Both the position numbers and the translations under genes were made by a program. The notes below the pieces were generated by a model that searched no databases, was not told the DNA's origin, and saw only the letters and a program-made list of their open reading frames with translations. Positions 8,888 to 16,411 of a stretch of 64,000 nt of DNA are shown in pieces. The DNA comes from Lachnospiraceae bacterium UBA3732 (lineage in GTDB: Bacteria; Bacillota; Clostridia; Lachnospirales; Lachnospiraceae). Position 1 is the stretch's first letter. Each line of letters starts with the position of its first letter. The DNA is taken from contig DFHD01000004.1 of NCBI GenBank assembly GCA_002372545.1, positions 28,123 to 92,122 on the forward strand, read 5' to 3'.

Positions 8888-8903
8888 AAGGCAGATAGGG
8901 AAA

Positions 8904-9881
8904 ATGGAAAAGATCACATCGCTGACGAATGTCAGAATTAAACGGGTGGTCCGCCTCAGAGATAAGTCGGCGGAGCGCCGGCACGAGGGCGTTTTCCCTG
9001 CGGAAGGAGAGAGACTGGTTTCCGAGGTTCCGGAGGATCGCCTGGAGGAACTCTTCGTTACAGAAGACTGGATTGAAAACTGGTTGGCGTCAGAGGGCGA
9101 AGCCCGGCCGCTGACCCCAAAGTGGTTGAGTGAAGGCGGTAAACAAACGGGTGAAGGTCAGCTAAGCATGATAATGAAATCATGTAGTGAAAAAGGGCTG
9201 AGCGAGGAAAGCAATCTGCTGAGCGAAAAAGAGGAAGAGCGTTCGGGAAACAACAGGCGCCGCAGGGAGGTATTCCGTCGGATGGAGCTGGCGGAGAGGT
9301 CCGGCTGTCTCTTTACGGTTACCCGGGAAATCTTTGCAAAGATTTCCGATACCCGCTCACCCCAGGGTGTGCTTGCCCTGGTGAAGGAAAAACAGTATTC
9401 TCTCCCGGAGGTGGCAGACCATTTTTCGCGTATCCTTTTTTTGGAAAATATCCGGGACCCGGGAAATCTGGGCACTATGCTCCGGACGGCGGAGGCCGCT
9501 GGAGCGGCGCTGATTCTGACAAAGGGTTGTGCGGATATCCATCAGCCCAAGGTGGTAAGGGCATCTATGGGCGCAATCTTCAGGGTTCCTGCGTTCATGA
9601 CGGAATCGCCGGAGGAGACGGCGAATCGCCTTCGGGAGCAGGGCTTCCGGGTTGCAGCGGCTCATCTGGAAGGAACCAATCTGTACCAGACAGAGCTGGG
9701 CAAAAAGATTGTTTTTCTTATTGGAAACGAAGGAAACGGACTTACGGATTCTCTCACTGCCTGCGCAGACTGCCTGCTTCGGATCCCCATGGAAGGGCAG
9801 GTGGAATCCCTTAATGCTGCCATGTCGGCAGGCCTTCTGGTTTACGAAGCAAAGCGGCAGCAGGATGCTCACTCCAACTGA
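8904..9881 (+). CDS. TrmH/SpoU-family RNA 2'-O-methyltransferase with enlarged linker
   Basis: This 325-residue protein is a SPOUT methyltransferase that would use S-adenosylmethionine to 2'-O-methylate rRNA or tRNA. The N-terminal substrate-binding part starts MEKITSLTNVRIKRVVRLRD. The catalytic knot has all three SpoU motifs: NIRDPGNLGTMLRTAEAAG (N and R), FLIGNEGNGL, and IPMEGQVESLNAAMSAG. Between the two domains, at about residues 58-128, sits a charged, poorly conserved stretch (NWLASEGE through RRREVF) that makes it about 60 residues longer than typical family members. I chose the ATG at 8904 because the family N-terminus begins there; upstream in-frame codons only shadow dnaE. RNA target unknown. 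Confidence 0.88.
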   Translation: MEKITSLTNVRIKRVVRLRDKSAERRHEGVFPAEGERLVSEVPEDRLEELFVTEDWIENWLASEGEARPLTPKWLSEGGKQTGEGQLSMIMKSCSEKGLSEESNLLSEKEEERSGNNRRRREVFRRMELAERSGCLFTVTREIFAKISDTRSPQGVLALVKEKQYSLPEVADHFSRILFLENIRDPGNLGTMLRTAEAAGAALILTKGCADIHQPKVVRASMGAIFRVPAFMTESPEETANRLREQGFRVAAAHLEGTNLYQTELGKKIVFLIGNEGNGLTDSLTACADCLLRIPMEGQVESLNAAMSAGLLVYEAKRQQDAHSN

Positions 9882-9936
9882 GTAACCTGGCGGAGGGAAG
9901 AAGCAAACCGGTAAAAGCAGGCCTCACTCTCGGAAA

Positions 9937-10161
9937 GCCAACAAAACCACTGAAATTACGAAAAGGTTGGCCGGTGGCAGGGTGTAAGCAAGCAGGCAAG
10001 AGGAGAGGAAAGCCAACAAAACCTCAGGAATTACGAAAAGGTTGGCCGGTGGCAGGGTGTAAGCAAGCTGGCAAGAAGAGAGGAAAGCCAACAAAACCTC
10101 AGGAATTACGAAAAAGTTGCCGAGCAGCTTGTAAGCAAGCTGGCAGCAAGTGACAGAAAGA
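9937..10161. repeat. Tandem array of three 75-bp hairpin repeats
   Basis: Units start at 9937, 10012 and 10087, exactly 75 bp apart. Each runs GCCAACAAAACC, a variable middle, TTACGAAAA, then (units 1 and 2) GGTTGGCC and GGTGGCAGGGTGTAAGCAAG. GCCAAC pairs with GTTGGC about 24 nt later, so units 1 and 2 form a stem-loop; unit 3 has a degenerate right arm. Related copies lie at 11066-11198 and, inverted, at 24012-24117. Because 75 is a multiple of 3, the minus strand shows a repetitive ORF here that I do not accept as a gene. Confidence 0.85.
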
Positions 10162-10176
10162 AAGAGGACGGACAGC

Positions 10177-11010
10177 ATGAGGATAGTACAGAACGAGACA
10201 CATGATGAAGAACGAGCTTTTTATGGCAGCGATGGGCTCCGGGTGGTTTCCAGCCGGTTTGATGGTCCGGCCGACGGCGAGAGCGCATTTAAGGAATGCC
10301 GGAATCTGGAAACGGAGGACTGCTATTTCAACCTGCGTTATCCCTTCTGGCATGATACGCACCTGATCATATCCGGGTGTGAGATGACATCTCTTTGCAG
10401 AGCCGCACTTTGGTACACGGTGGATGCGGAAATTACGGATACGAAGCTTCATGGAATAAAGGCACTTCGTGAGTGCGAGAATATACGGATGAGGGACTGC
10501 TCCATCGTCTCGCCGGAGTTTGGCTGGTCTGTGAACAAAATCGATATGAGGAAATGCAGCGCTGAGAGTGAGTATTTCATGATGCGTTCTTCAGGTCTTC
10601 GCTTTGACGAGGTCAGTCTGAAGGGAAAATACTCATTCCAGTATATTTCCGATTCGGTGTTCACCAACTGCAATTTTGATACCAAGGATGCGTTCTGGCA
10701 TGCCCAAAATGTACTGGTGAAGGACAGTGTGATCAAAGGCGAGTATCTGGCGTGGTACTGCGAAAATGTGACTTTTGAAAACTGCACCATCATCGGAACG
10801 CAGCCGCTCTGCTATTGTAAGGGGCTGAAGTTGATCAACTGCAAAATGGAGGAAACGGATCTTTCCTTCGAAAAGTCCGAGGTGGATGCGGAGATCACGA
10901 CGGTGGTGGACAGCATTAAGAATCCGAAGAGCGGAAGGATTAAAGTGGCCGGTGTAGGGGAGATCATTATGGATGACCCGGAGGCGAGGGGTGAGATCAT
11001 TGTTGCCTGA
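10177..11010 (+). CDS. DUF3737 family protein, probable beta-helix
   Basis: This 277-residue protein matches the DUF3737 family of Firmicutes, whose function is not established. The sequence is a run of short beta-like repeats with regularly spaced C, N and aromatic residues (ECENIRMRDCSIVS, DSVFTNCNFDTKDAFWHAQ, CENVTFENCTIIG, CKGLKLINCKME), the pattern of a right-handed parallel beta-helix of the pectin-lyase or pentapeptide kind. No signal peptide or membrane segment is present, so it is likely cytoplasmic. I chose the ATG at 10177 over one nine codons upstream because AGAGGA lies before it and the family starts MRIVQNE. The gene is flanked on both sides by copies of the same 75-bp repeat, with unit 3 ending just before the ribosome site. 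Confidence 0.82.
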   Translation: MRIVQNETHDEERAFYGSDGLRVVSSRFDGPADGESAFKECRNLETEDCYFNLRYPFWHDTHLIISGCEMTSLCRAALWYTVDAEITDTKLHGIKALRECENIRMRDCSIVSPEFGWSVNKIDMRKCSAESEYFMMRSSGLRFDEVSLKGKYSFQYISDSVFTNCNFDTKDAFWHAQNVLVKDSVIKGEYLAWYCENVTFENCTIIGTQPLCYCKGLKLINCKMEETDLSFEKSEVDAEITTVVDSIKNPKSGRIKVAGVGEIIMDDPEARGEIIVA

Positions 11011-11065
11011 GCGGGAGTGATCGGAGCCGGAAGGGCAGGAAGCAAGCGAAGACAGGAGCCCGGAG

Positions 11066-11198
11066 GCCAACAAACCCGCTGGAAATTGCGAAAAAGCTGG
11101 TCGGTGGCAGGGTGAAAGCAAGCTGGCTGGAATCTCGGAAGACCAACAAATCCGCTGGAAATTGCGAAAAGGCTGGCCGCAGCAGGGCAAAGCAAACA
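11066..11198. repeat. Two further copies of the 75-bp hairpin repeat
   Basis: Units start at about 11066 and 11142 (period 75-76 bp) and read GCCAACAAACCCGCTGGAAA and ACCAACAAATCCGCTGGAAA, each followed by TTGCGAAAA, a CTGG-containing right arm and a GGCAGGGTGAAAGCAAGC-like tail. They are in the same orientation as the array at 9937-10161 and lie on the other side of the DUF3737 gene. Confidence 0.8.
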
Positions 11199-11222
11199 AA
11201 AGTTCGACAAAAACATGGTTAG

Positions 11223-11247
11223 GAGTCCCGAATTCGGGACTCTTTTT
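11223..11247 (+). terminator. Rho-independent terminator with a perfect 20-bp palindrome
   Basis: GAGTCCCGAA and TTCGGGACTC form a perfect palindrome at 11223-11242, followed by TTTTT (11243-11247). It closes the dnaE-DUF3737 side. The rest of the 431-bp gap 11011-11441 holds the repeats above, the promoter at 11268-11296 and an A-rich leader. Confidence 0.88.
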
Positions 11248-11267
11248 CTATGAACGTAAAAAATCTG

Positions 11268-11296
11268 TTTTCATTGGTTTTTTCTTGTGATAGAAT
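11268..11296 (+). promoter_or_regulatory. Promoter and A-rich leader of the membrane-protein gene
   Basis: TTTTCA (11268-11273), a 17-bp spacer and TAGAAT (11291-11296) form a plausible sigma-A promoter just after the terminator. The leader that follows (about 11297-11430) is strongly A-rich and iterates AATAGAAT-like words (for example 11342-11356 and 11389 onward) before an AGGAGG ribosome site. The iteration may be slippage-generated or act as an unstructured ribosome-loading region. Confidence 0.55.
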
Positions 11297-11441
11297 TAGA
11301 ACAGCAAAAACAAAAAATGAGATCGTAAAATGAGATAAAGCAATAGAATAATAGAATTTAAGAAAGTAATAGAATGAATAATGCAATGGAATAATAGAAA
11401 ATAAGAGAGATATAAAAGAGAATAAGAAACAGGAGGCGTGA

Positions 11442-12194
11442 ATGAAAGTACTGCGTGAGATTCTTTTTTTTCTGATCAGTATGGCGGGGGCTACGGTGAC
11501 TCTTGCTTTTGATGAAAATAAAGAGGTGAGGGAGCTGGTGAAGGCTTTTATAAAGAAGATTCCGGATAAACCGTGGACGGACTATATGTTGAAATCGGCA
11601 CATCCCGGGTTTGTCCTGCCGGTTCTGTTCGTCATTTTTCTGGTCCTTGGTGTGATCGCTGCACGCATCACCAGATTGTTCACCACATCGAAAAACCTGA
11701 ATAGAGTGATTGAGGCAAATAAATGGTTCACCTTCATCTTCATCTGTATACCGGTGACTATGGTACTGATCCATTATGAGCAGCTTTTTCTCAGGGGGAA
11801 GGAGTCGGCTTTCTACTTTCTCTATACTTACATCGTTTTCTATGGTACAGCAAGGCTTCTGGAATTCATTTTGAGCCAGTCGTTTGTGCCCATGATCTCG
11901 AAGCCTCTGCCTAACTGCCGGCTGCAGATCTGCACCCTGAAATCGGAGGCGGATTTTGAGGTGACCAAGGTGGTGACGAAGCGTAAGATGACCTTTGAGG
12001 AATGTCATACCTGCATGCGGAATCTGAATGTGGAGTTTGCGCAGCAGCAATTCTTCCGTATTGTTGAGACACGGCTCATCGGGGAGAAAATCATAGATGA
12101 ATGGAAGTATTACCGTGACGGCAGCAACATCCGGGATGATGAAGCACTGAAGAAACTCTTTACCCTCGATACCCAGGTAAAATGGGGGATGTGA
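11442..12194 (+). CDS. Unrecognised integral membrane protein
   Basis: This 250-residue protein is not one I recognise. It starts after an AGGAGG site with an N-terminal hydrophobic segment (ILFFLISMAGATVTLAF). Two or three further membrane segments follow: FVLPVLFVIFLVLGVIAA (about 57-74), WFTFIFICIPVTMVLI (about 95-110) and FYFLYTYIVFYGTARLLEFIL. The C-terminal 110 residues are soluble and probably cytoplasmic, with a CRLQICTLKS and ECHTCMRNLN region holding four cysteines. It has its own promoter and precedes the Sel1, J-like and HIRAN genes on the same strand with no terminator between, so they may form one unit. No enzymatic motif is visible. Confidence 0.6.
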   Translation: MKVLREILFFLISMAGATVTLAFDENKEVRELVKAFIKKIPDKPWTDYMLKSAHPGFVLPVLFVIFLVLGVIAARITRLFTTSKNLNRVIEANKWFTFIFICIPVTMVLIHYEQLFLRGKESAFYFLYTYIVFYGTARLLEFILSQSFVPMISKPLPNCRLQICTLKSEADFEVTKVVTKRKMTFEECHTCMRNLNVEFAQQQFFRIVETRLIGEKIIDEWKYYRDGSNIRDDEALKKLFTLDTQVKWGM

Positions 12195-12263
12195 GTGTAA
12201 GAAACCGTTGAGGCAAAGATAGAAAGCGAAGATGAAGGAAGGAGCAAGAAATTGCTGCGGCAA

Positions 12264-12327
12264 GGAAAGCGTAGAGGAAGGAAAACGCAAGAATCAGTTG
12301 CAGCAGGGAAAGCGTAGAGGAAGGAAA
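12264..12327. repeat. 21-bp direct repeat upstream of the Sel1-repeat gene
   Basis: GGAAAGCGTAGAGGAAGGAA occurs at 12264 and again at 12307, a 43-bp period; a weaker copy precedes them (about 12224). The purine-rich repeats carry several GGAGG-like words in the 167-bp spacer, so false ribosome sites are possible. Confidence 0.65.
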
Positions 12328-12361
12328 GTACAAGGAATTATCGAGGAGAAGGGGCGGCAAG

Positions 12362-13288
12362 ATGACAGTCAGTGAGGCGCGGGCAATCCTTCGGGAATAT
12401 TATGAAAACACAAATCCGTCGGAGGACGACAGGTTTGTTTATACGGAAGCGCTGCAATTCCTGATCCGGGAGACGAAGAACCCGGCATATATGATGGAAC
12501 TGGGTGGCATGTACTACGAGGAAAAGGACTTTGATCTTGCCCGGAAGTACTATGAGCAGGCGGCGGAGTATAACAGCGAAGATGCATTTCTCTGCCTGGG
12601 CTATATCTGGTACTACGGCAGGACCGGAGAGAAGGATTTTGGGAAGGCGTTCTATTATTATGATAAGGCCAGACAGGCGGGCTCCGTGCAGGCAGCCTAT
12701 AAGGTGGCTGACATGTATAAGAACGGTTACTTTGTGGAGAAAAGCTACGGGAAATATAAGGAGATCATTGAGGAACTTTATCCCAAGGTGCAGAATGCAA
12801 GAAGGCTGAATGAGCCGATGCCGGAGATTTATACCCGGCTGGCCGGTATCCGGGCGGCGGAAGGGAAGATAGAGGAGGCGTTGGAGCTCTATGATGAGGC
12901 GAGGGATTTTCTCGCTCAGCGGATACAGGTGAATCCGTTTTTCGGTGACCTCACGATCATGAAATATCTGATCGCGGATATATACAGGTTGAGAAAACCA
13001 AGGCCGGCTGAGGATGATCTGAATGAAACCTGGCCGGATGAAGACGACCTGTATGATCTGTACGAAATCCTAAAGAAGCCTGTAAAGGTGGAGTTCCTGT
13101 ATGAAAAAAGTTATGGCAAAGGGGAAATGCATGAGGTTGAGGCAGTGCAGGAAGAGGATGGACTGGTCATCCGTTTTGACGATAAATGGTACAGGAACAT
13201 CGATGACTTTTTCAAGAAGGCGGAGCTGGATGGAGAGAAGCTGACGACCATATATGATCAGCTGTATGATATTCACGTGAAGGATTAA
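12362..13288 (+). CDS. Sel1/TPR-repeat protein
   Basis: This 308-residue protein is built of Sel1-like tetratricopeptide helices that typically form protein-binding scaffolds. Units seen are PAYMMELGGMYYEEKDFDLARKYYEQA, DAFLCLGYIWYYGRTGEKDFGKAFYYY and SVQAAYKVADMYKNGYF, then TRLAGIRAAEGKIEEALELY, covering about residues 38-185. The C-terminal part (about 205-308) is acidic and not recognised; it contains a small beta-rich segment (VKVEFLYEKSYGKGEMHEVE). There is no signal peptide, so it is cytoplasmic. The start ATG at 12362 follows GGAGAAGGGG. The next gene downstream encodes a J-domain-like protein, suggesting a chaperone or complex-assembly role, but this is inference. Confidence 0.78.
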   Translation: MTVSEARAILREYYENTNPSEDDRFVYTEALQFLIRETKNPAYMMELGGMYYEEKDFDLARKYYEQAAEYNSEDAFLCLGYIWYYGRTGEKDFGKAFYYYDKARQAGSVQAAYKVADMYKNGYFVEKSYGKYKEIIEELYPKVQNARRLNEPMPEIYTRLAGIRAAEGKIEEALELYDEARDFLAQRIQVNPFFGDLTIMKYLIADIYRLRKPRPAEDDLNETWPDEDDLYDLYEILKKPVKVEFLYEKSYGKGEMHEVEAVQEEDGLVIRFDDKWYRNIDDFFKKAELDGEKLTTIYDQLYDIHVKD

Positions 13289-13427
13289 TCTGGAATCGAA
13301 GAAAATTGCTGATTAAGAGGTGGAGCTGCACCGCTGAACAGTAACGATCAGGCAAACAAATGAAAGATGATCAGATAAACCGCCCACCCCGGCTTCGAAA
13401 ACGGAAAGTGGGAAAAGAGGAACGCAA

Positions 13428-14237
13428 ATGGATGAACTTATTCGAATGGAACTGGAGGATGAGGGTGACTCCATTCGGGAATACGGAACCCTTCTGCTGG
13501 AAAGGGATCAGCTGAGAAAGGAAGCAGATCAGATCCATATCCGGTATCTTCAGCGGTTCGGTCAGCTTTTGGAGGATAATTATCTGGAAAAGCTGGAATG
13601 CATAAAGTGCAAGAAAACCATTGCCTACTACCAGCGGGCCATGAACCGGGACGGCGTGGTGGATGCGGATGAAATGGAGGAATATCTGCTCACGGAGCTG
13701 GCGGGGTACTATGCTGAGCTGAACAATCTGATCTGCATGAAGAATGCAGCGGAGAGTGCAAATGAGATTTCGCATTACCAGACAGCGCAGGCCAAAAAGA
13801 TATACCGGCGGCTGGCGAAGCTGCTCCATCCGGATATGCACCCGAAAACAGCAAAGAATGCCGTGCTTCGGGAGCTTTGGACCCGCATCGTTAATGCCTA
13901 TAAGCTTTACGACGTGAAGGCGCTGAGAGAGCTCGAGGTGCAGGTGCAAAGTGCTCTATCCGACCTCGGGCTGGAAAGCGTGCCCGTGGAAATCCCGGAT
14001 ATCAGCGAGAAGCTTGAAGAGGTGAAAAAGGAAATCCGGGAAATCATAGAGACGGAACCATACATTCTCCGTGAATTATTGGAAAATGAAGGGGCGGCGG
14101 AAGCGAAGGAACGCGAACTCAAAGAAGAGCTGGAGGAATTCCGGAAATATCATGCAGAGCTGGACGAGGTGATAAGGGAAATCCGGGAAAGCGGCCGGGT
14201 CACAATACGCATGGAATGGAATCCATCGGAGGAATAA
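13428..14237 (+). CDS. J-domain-like coiled-coil protein
   Basis: This 269-residue protein has a J-domain-like core around residues 120-170: AKKIYRRLAKLLHPDMHPKT, containing the invariant HPD tripeptide, followed by ELWTRIVNAYKLYDVKALREL. The HPD motif is what J-proteins use to stimulate Hsp70 ATPase. The N-terminal 115 residues are helical and acidic with a CIKCKK motif, and the C-terminal 100 residues are a strongly charged coiled coil (EKLEEVKKEIREIIE, then AKERELKEELEEFRKY). It lacks the G/F and zinc-finger regions of DnaJ, so it is a specialised J-like protein. Its stop is only 2 bp before the HIRAN gene, indicating cotranscription and coupling. Confidence 0.72.
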   Translation: MDELIRMELEDEGDSIREYGTLLLERDQLRKEADQIHIRYLQRFGQLLEDNYLEKLECIKCKKTIAYYQRAMNRDGVVDADEMEEYLLTELAGYYAELNNLICMKNAAESANEISHYQTAQAKKIYRRLAKLLHPDMHPKTAKNAVLRELWTRIVNAYKLYDVKALRELEVQVQSALSDLGLESVPVEIPDISEKLEEVKKEIREIIETEPYILRELLENEGAAEAKERELKEELEEFRKYHAELDEVIREIRESGRVTIRMEWNPSEE

Positions 14238-14239
14238 AG

Positions 14240-14635
14240 ATGCCAAATGAACTGACAAAGCAAAATACAGGCACCCTTGCTGCGGCCATCAGCGAGCATG
14301 AGCTGGGAGAAATGCTAAAGCCTCTGATCCGGGAGATTTTTCTTTTTGATTCCTATGTGGCTGGGACGACGGAGCTGGCGGACCAGGAGGTGCTGAAGGA
14401 GATCCGGGTCGGGGATAAACTGAAGCTGCAAAGGGAAGACAGTAAGTTCGACTCCAACGCCATCCTGCTCTTTACGGAGGATGGAAAAAGGGTTGGATAT
14501 GTGCCGGAAAAGGATAATGTGGTCTTTGCACGGCTGATGGATGCGGGGAAGCTCCTGACCGCCCGGGTCGCAAAGACTGAAATGAAGGGGAGCTTTCACC
14601 GGATTGCCATCGGAATCTATCTGGTGGATTTTTAA
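14240..14635 (+). CDS. HIRAN-domain protein
   Basis: This 131-residue protein consists of a short N-terminal helix and a HIRAN domain. In other proteins (for example HLTF/Rad5 helicases) HIRAN binds DNA ends or stalled forks; stand-alone bacterial forms are uncharacterised. The pattern is clear: FDSYVAGTTELADQEVLKEI, GDKLKLQREDSKFDSNAILL, KRVGYVPEKDNVVFARLMDAG and IYLVDF. I chose the ATG at 14240 because GGAGGAAT lies seven bases before it and the upstream in-frame ATG lies inside the J-like gene. It is the last gene of a probable Sel1 / J-like / HIRAN operon and is followed by a terminator. Confidence 0.82.
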   Translation: MPNELTKQNTGTLAAAISEHELGEMLKPLIREIFLFDSYVAGTTELADQEVLKEIRVGDKLKLQREDSKFDSNAILLFTEDGKRVGYVPEKDNVVFARLMDAGKLLTARVAKTEMKGSFHRIAIGIYLVDF

Positions 14636-14666
14636 TCATGCAGGTGAGGCCGCCGCGCGGGCAAAC

Positions 14667-14694
14667 GCCCCGGTTTCAGCCGGGGCATTTTTTT
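14667..14694 (+). terminator. Rho-independent terminator after the HIRAN gene
   Basis: GCCCCG (14667-14672) pairs with CGGGGC (14681-14686) around loop GTTTCAGC, partly continued by GGTT/AGCC, and is followed by A and seven Ts. Confidence 0.88.
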
Positions 14695-14695
14695 G

Positions 14696-14724
14696 TTGAA
14701 GCGCATGCTCGAAAATGATAAAAT
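14696..14724 (+). promoter_or_regulatory. Sigma-A-like promoter for proS
   Basis: TTGAAG (14696-14701), 17 bp, TAAAAT (14719-14724) directly follow the terminator. The leader of about 105 nt shows no T-box features (no AGATGAG-type stem or TGGNACC bulge and no terminator). Confidence 0.6.
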
Positions 14725-14837
14725 GCTATTAAGTGTATCTATGCCCCGGAGGAGAGCGGTTTTCTTCTTGAGGAGAGCAGATTCCAGCATGGCGGCGGGG
14801 GATACAAAATATATCGAATAAAGAACCGGAGGAAGAA

Positions 14838-16265
14838 ATGGCAGAGAAAAAGGTAGAGGCGATCACCTCGATGGAAGAGGATTTCGCACAGTGGTATACA
14901 GATGTGGTGCTGAAGGCTGATCTGATCGGCTACACCAGCGTAAAGGGCTTTATGGTCCTGAAGCCGGCGGGCTATGCCATCTGGGAGCTGATCCAGCATG
15001 AGCTCGACAGAAGATTTAAGGAGACGGGAGTGGAGAATGTTTATCTGCCGCTTCTGATCCCGGAGAGTCTTTTGCAGAAGGAAAAGGACCATGTGGAGGG
15101 CTTTGCGCCGGAGGTGGCCTGGGTGACTCACGGCGGTCTTTCTGAGCTGCAGGAGCGGCTCTGCGTGCGCCCCACCTCTGAGACACTGTTCTGCGATTTT
15201 TATCAGAAGGACATTACATCCTACCGCGACCTGCCGAAGGTATATAACCAGTGGTGTTCCGTGGTCCGCTGGGAGAAGGAGACCCGTCCTTTCCTGCGTT
15301 CCAGAGAGTTCCTGTGGCAGGAGGGCCATACTGCTCATGCAACGGCTGAGGAGGCGGAGGAGCGCACCATTCAGATGCTGAATGTTTATGCGGATTTCTG
15401 CGAGCAGGTGCTGGCGATCCCCGTGATCAAGGGCCAGAAGTCCGAGAAGGAAAAGTTTGCGGGAGCAGTCTCCACCTACACCATCGAAGCGCTGATGCAC
15501 GACGGCAAGGCGCTGCAGTCCGGTACCAGCCATAACTTCGGCGACGGCTTCGCCAGAGCCTTCGGCGTGCAGTATACGGATAAAGAGAATAAGCTTCAGT
15601 ATGTACATCAGACCTCATGGGGCATGACCACGCGCCTCATCGGCGCTATCATCATGGTGCACGGTGACGATAACGGTCTTGTTATGCCGCCCAGAGTTGC
15701 GCCGACCCAGGTGATGGTCGTGCCTATCCAGCAGAAGAAGGAGGGTGTTCTGGATGCGGCCGACCAGATTGCGGCTTCTCTCAGCGGTCTTCGGGTAAAG
15801 GTTGATAAGACTGATAAGAGCCCGGGATTCAAGTTTGCCGAGCAGGAGATGCGCGGTATTCCGATCCGTCTGGAAATCGGCCCTAGAGATGTGGAGGCCG
15901 GCCAGGTGATCTGCGTCAGAAGAGATACGGGAGAAAAAGAGACGCTTTCGATCGAAAGCCTGCCGGAGGTAATCCCGCAGCTTCTGGAAACTATCCAGAA
16001 AGATATGCTGGAGAAGGCAAGAGCCCACAGGGATGCGCATACCTACGTAGCAAAAACATGGGATGAATTTACGGATACCGTGGAAAACCGCCCCGGCTTT
16101 ATCAAGGCGATGTGGTGCGGCGAGACGGCCTGTGAAGAGAAGATCAAGGAACTGACCGGCGCAACAACACGTTGCATGCCCTTTAAACAGGAAAACCTGG
16201 CAGATACCTGTGTATGCTGCGGAAAACCGGCAAAGAAGATGGTTTATTTCGGAAGAGCCTACTAA
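14838..16265 (+). CDS. proS: Prolyl-tRNA synthetase, archaeal/eukaryote type
   Basis: This 475-residue class II synthetase charges tRNA-Pro with proline. It is the short, archaeal/eukaryote-like form without the YbaK-like editing insertion found in E. coli ProRS. Class II motifs are visible: motif 2 in [20 protein letters not shown] with the ATP-binding arginines, and motif 3 in [23 protein letters not shown] and [15 protein letters not shown] are proline-pocket segments. The anticodon-binding domain follows (VMVVPIQQ), and the C-terminal zinc-like domain ends [18 protein letters not shown], with the terminal tyrosine typical of this type. The start ATG follows GGAGGAAG. It has its own promoter. 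Confidence 0.96.
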   Translation: MAEKKVEAITSMEEDFAQWYTDVVLKADLIGYTSVKGFMVLKPAGYAIWELIQHELDRRFKETGVENVYLPLLIPESLLQKEKDHVEGFAPEVAWVTHGGLSELQERLCVRPTSETLFCDFYQKDITSYRDLPKVYNQWCSVVRWEKETRPFLRSREFLWQEGHTAHATAEEAEERTIQMLNVYADFCEQVLAIPVIKGQKSEKEKFAGAVSTYTIEALMHDGKALQSGTSHNFGDGFARAFGVQYTDKENKLQYVHQTSWGMTTRLIGAIIMVHGDDNGLVMPPRVAPTQVMVVPIQQKKEGVLDAADQIAASLSGLRVKVDKTDKSPGFKFAEQEMRGIPIRLEIGPRDVEAGQVICVRRDTGEKETLSIESLPEVIPQLLETIQKDMLEKARAHRDAHTYVAKTWDEFTDTVENRPGFIKAMWCGETACEEKIKELTGATTRCMPFKQENLADTCVCCGKPAKKMVYFGRAY

Positions 16266-16411
16266 TCGCCGGGCTGCCGGCGGCTCAGAACGAATGCGCC
16301 GGCAGCAGCGCTGAACGGAAGTACCCGGCAGAAGATGGCGGGGATTAAATGTGAATAGTTGCATCGCGGCAGGGCGGAGAGAAGGCCGCCGGCTGCGGAA
16401 ACGGGGGGACA

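Noticed and set aside
5423..8917. Minus-strand ORF of about 1164 codons opposite dnaE
   Set aside because: It is a shadow of the dnaE coding frame with no domain, ribosome site or promoter; high GC at third positions creates such frames.
9937..10161. CRISPR-like regular array
   Set aside because: Units are contiguous 75-bp repeats without unique spacers and no cas gene is near.
9924..10178. Repetitive minus-strand ORF of 84 codons
   Set aside because: It follows from a repeat period divisible by three and has no ribosome site or known fold.
14700..14837. T-box or other riboswitch before proS
   Set aside because: No specifier stem, TGGNACC bulge or terminator-antiterminator pair is visible in the short leader.
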